From Phycisphaerae bacterium (lineage in GTDB: Bacteria; Planctomycetota; Phycisphaerae; Phycisphaerales; SM1A02): a stretch of 7,381 bases of DNA. Below, one piece after another: positions 6,239 to 7,381 of the stretch. The translations under genes and the position numbers were made by a program. Location of the stretch: NCBI GenBank assembly GCA_018663565.1, contig JABJQE010000218.1:1-7381 (forward strand). Direction: 5' to 3'. The notes under the pieces were generated by a model, which was not told where the DNA came from, ran no database searches, and saw only the letters and a list, made by a program, of their open reading frames with translations. The stretch's first letter is position 1; each line of letters begins with the position of its first letter.

Positions 6239-7324
6239 TCAGCCGCCACGGACGAACTTCAGCGTGGCCCACTCGCCGCGGTCCGCCGGGCCCCGACAGG
6301 CTTCAATATGGCGTGCCTCAGGGATACCGATCGCACACGCATTTGTGGCGGTTGGCTCGCCATCGTCTGGGTATCGATTGATCGCCTGCAGGCCGCCATC
6401 GCGATCCTTCATCAGCTCTCGGATGGACGCGACGCTTAGATCGATCCGCCCCATGAGATGCTCAGCCCGCGCGGCCCGTGAGACACTGCTGAGACTTGGC
6501 GGCTCGGCCTGGGCATCAATATGAGGGCGGCTTATACAGTGATTCGTTCGCACTATCGCAGCCGTGTCAAGATCTCGGCGGCGACTGCTCGTCGCCGTGC
6601 ACTCAAGTTCAACTGCGCCTCCCGCGTCGGCCAGTAGAAAAGTGTGCGCTGCTGCTCGGGGCGCGTGCTGAATAACAGCGGCTGCTTCTTCTCGATCGCA
6701 GCATCGAATAGCGCGGTGCAGCAAACTCATATAGCACACACCCACCCGCACGCCTGTGACTTTGATATTGGTTGTACCAGTCCACACCCCATACTGGTTC
6801 ATGCCAATCAAGGTTGGAGCGCCGGCCACCGTGACACTCCATGTCTCGGGCTGATCGCTCGGAAGACGGTGCACCGCGACCACTGAGTCCACATCAAGCG
6901 GGTGCAAATCCCACGTTTGCCCGACAGTTAACTGTCCGGACACAGTGCATGATGCAGGCGCCGCAACTGATGTGCAGCCTTCGTCATCATCGGCCGAGAG
7001 ATCAATGCAGAGTATGTCACGAACATCGCTGTAATTCGAAGCGGCATACAGCGTGGCCGCATCCACAGCAGCGGCCGAAGCTGTGGCGTTGTGCTCTTCC
7101 CACCCGTCGATATCCCAGTCCGCGAGCAGCTCCAAACATGCGGCCCCCACTTCTCTCATACGATCGGTGCTGCCAACACCTCTCGTGGCAAAGTACTGCT
7201 CCGCCGCTTGCATTCGCCGGTCAATCATGGCGGCCACATCAGCGCGGAGCGCCTGCCCAATTCCTTCGCCAAGCTGCGTTGGTGTTCCGGACGCTTCGAT
7301 ACAAGGAAGATCAAGCATGCTCAC
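6239..7324 (-). CDS. C45-family Ntn hydrolase (penicillin acyltransferase-like amidohydrolase)
   Basis: 361-residue protein resembling the acyl-CoA:6-aminopenicillanate acyltransferase (peptidase C45) family. These enzymes transfer or hydrolyse acyl groups on amines through an N-terminal cysteine exposed by self-cleavage. The nucleophile is predicted as Cys117 in DDDEGCTSV, with cleavage expected between Gly116 and Cys117. Family marks follow: VGQTWDLHP at 134-142, the IGMNQYGVW turn at 173-181, and TNHC at 260-263. No signal peptide is visible, so it is probably cytoplasmic. GTG 7324 overlaps the preceding gene's likely stop (GTGA) and has GAGGAG 7 nt upstream; ATG 7318, two codons in, is the alternative. 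An in-frame TAA directly before the GTG rules out a longer form. Beside an aminotransferase and AstA it may deacylate or acylate an amino-acid intermediate, which is inference. The family call is good, the reaction unknown. Confidence 0.82.
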   Translation of the reverse strand: MSMLDLPCIEASGTPTQLGEGIGQALRADVAAMIDRRMQAAEQYFATRGVGSTDRMREVGAACLELLADWDIDGWEEHNATASAAAVDAATLYAASNYSDVRDILCIDLSADDDEGCTSVAAPASCTVSGQLTVGQTWDLHPLDVDSVVAVHRLPSDQPETWSVTVAGAPTLIGMNQYGVWTGTTNIKVTGVRVGVCYMSLLHRAIRCCDREEAAAVIQHAPRAAAHTFLLADAGGAVELECTATSSRRRDLDTAAIVRTNHCISRPHIDAQAEPPSLSSVSRAARAEHLMGRIDLSVASIRELMKDRDGGLQAINRYPDDGEPTATNACAIGIPEARHIEACRGPADRGEWATLKFVRGG

Positions 7325-7381
7325 TTATCCACTCCTCGGTAGTGATACACACCATCGCAAATCATCTCGGCCGACCCATCC
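7321..7381 (-). CDS. 3' end of an unidentified upstream gene (last 19 codons)
   Basis: Reading into the window from its right edge on the minus strand, one frame gives DGSAEMICDGVYHYRGVDK and then TGA at 7323-7321. That stop overlaps the C45 GTG start as GTGA, the same junction type as between astA and tilS, which makes this frame the likeliest true one. A second frame is also open to a TAA at 7327-7325, but it gives a less protein-like W-, R- and C-rich tail. The fragment is too short to assign a family. By context it could be another gene of the same amino-acid pathway. Confidence 0.5.
   Translation of the reverse strand, partial: DGSAEMICDGVYHYRGVDK
7332..7337 (-). promoter_or_regulatory. 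Shine-Dalgarno (GAGGAG) deciding the GTG start of the C45 gene
   Basis: GAGGAG on the minus strand is 7 nt before GTG 7324 and 13 nt before ATG 7318, which favours the GTG. It is the best ribosome-binding sequence in the window and lies inside the end of the preceding gene. Confidence 0.6.

Noticed and set aside
6217..6249. Longer aminotransferase starts at GTG 6249 or ATG 6219
   Set aside because: GTG 6249 would overlap the C45 gene by 11 bp and add a low-complexity lead, and ATG 6219 overlaps the -10-like hexamer; ATG 6210 fits both context and spacing. This is a preference, not proof.
1..7381. Defence system, prophage, insertion sequence or CRISPR content
   Set aside because: Every stretch is accounted for by metabolic or housekeeping genes with gaps under 30 bp; I saw no transposase, integrase, inverted-repeat ends or regularly spaced repeats.

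Overview
The window is a densely packed stretch of ordinary bacterial chromosome, moderately high in G+C by eye. It has almost no intergenic DNA, and I see no mobile element, RNA gene, CRISPR array or phage gene. The organism is uncertain. The SerRS variant (ETHSAS in motif-2 context, SLNNT..ASPRIL at motif 3), frequent CGA arginine codons and weak Shine-Dalgarno usage would fit a Planctomycetota/Phycisphaerae-like bacterium. That is an impression from recalled sequences, not a search result.

Layout: positions 1-2789 are on the plus strand. They hold the 3' part of an ABC exporter ATPase gene, an NAD kinase gene overlapping it by 4 bp (ATGA), and, 19 bp later, seryl-tRNA synthetase. Positions 2786-7381 are on the minus strand and read right to left. 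First comes the last 19 codons of an unidentified gene, then a C45-type (penicillin acyltransferase-like) amidohydrolase joined to it by GTGA, then a class III PLP aminotransferase, an AstA-type arginine N-succinyltransferase (3 bp gap), and tRNA(Ile)-lysidine synthase TilS (GTGA overlap). The two gene sets converge and meet at one GCTAGC palindrome, where serS and tilS share 3 bp of stop codon sequence.

How the genes may work together: AstA makes N2-succinyl-arginine (or a related succinyl amino acid) from succinyl-CoA. The class III aminotransferase could remove the side-chain amino group of the succinyl-ornithine formed later in that route. The C45 enzyme belongs to a family that makes or breaks amide bonds next to amino acids, so it could deacylate an intermediate. 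AstB, AstD and AstE are not in the window. This therefore looks like part of an arginine/ornithine succinyl pathway with a non-standard amidohydrolase, with the housekeeping gene tilS at its downstream end.

The most interesting regulatory signal concerns starts that are not coupled to an upstream stop. Both serS and the aminotransferase (at its ATG 6210) lack a Shine-Dalgarno sequence. Each instead has a -10-like hexamer (TACCAT or TACAAT) exactly 7 nt before the ATG, the geometry expected for leaderless mRNAs. Three of the four coupled starts instead carry a purine-rich ribosome-binding sequence.
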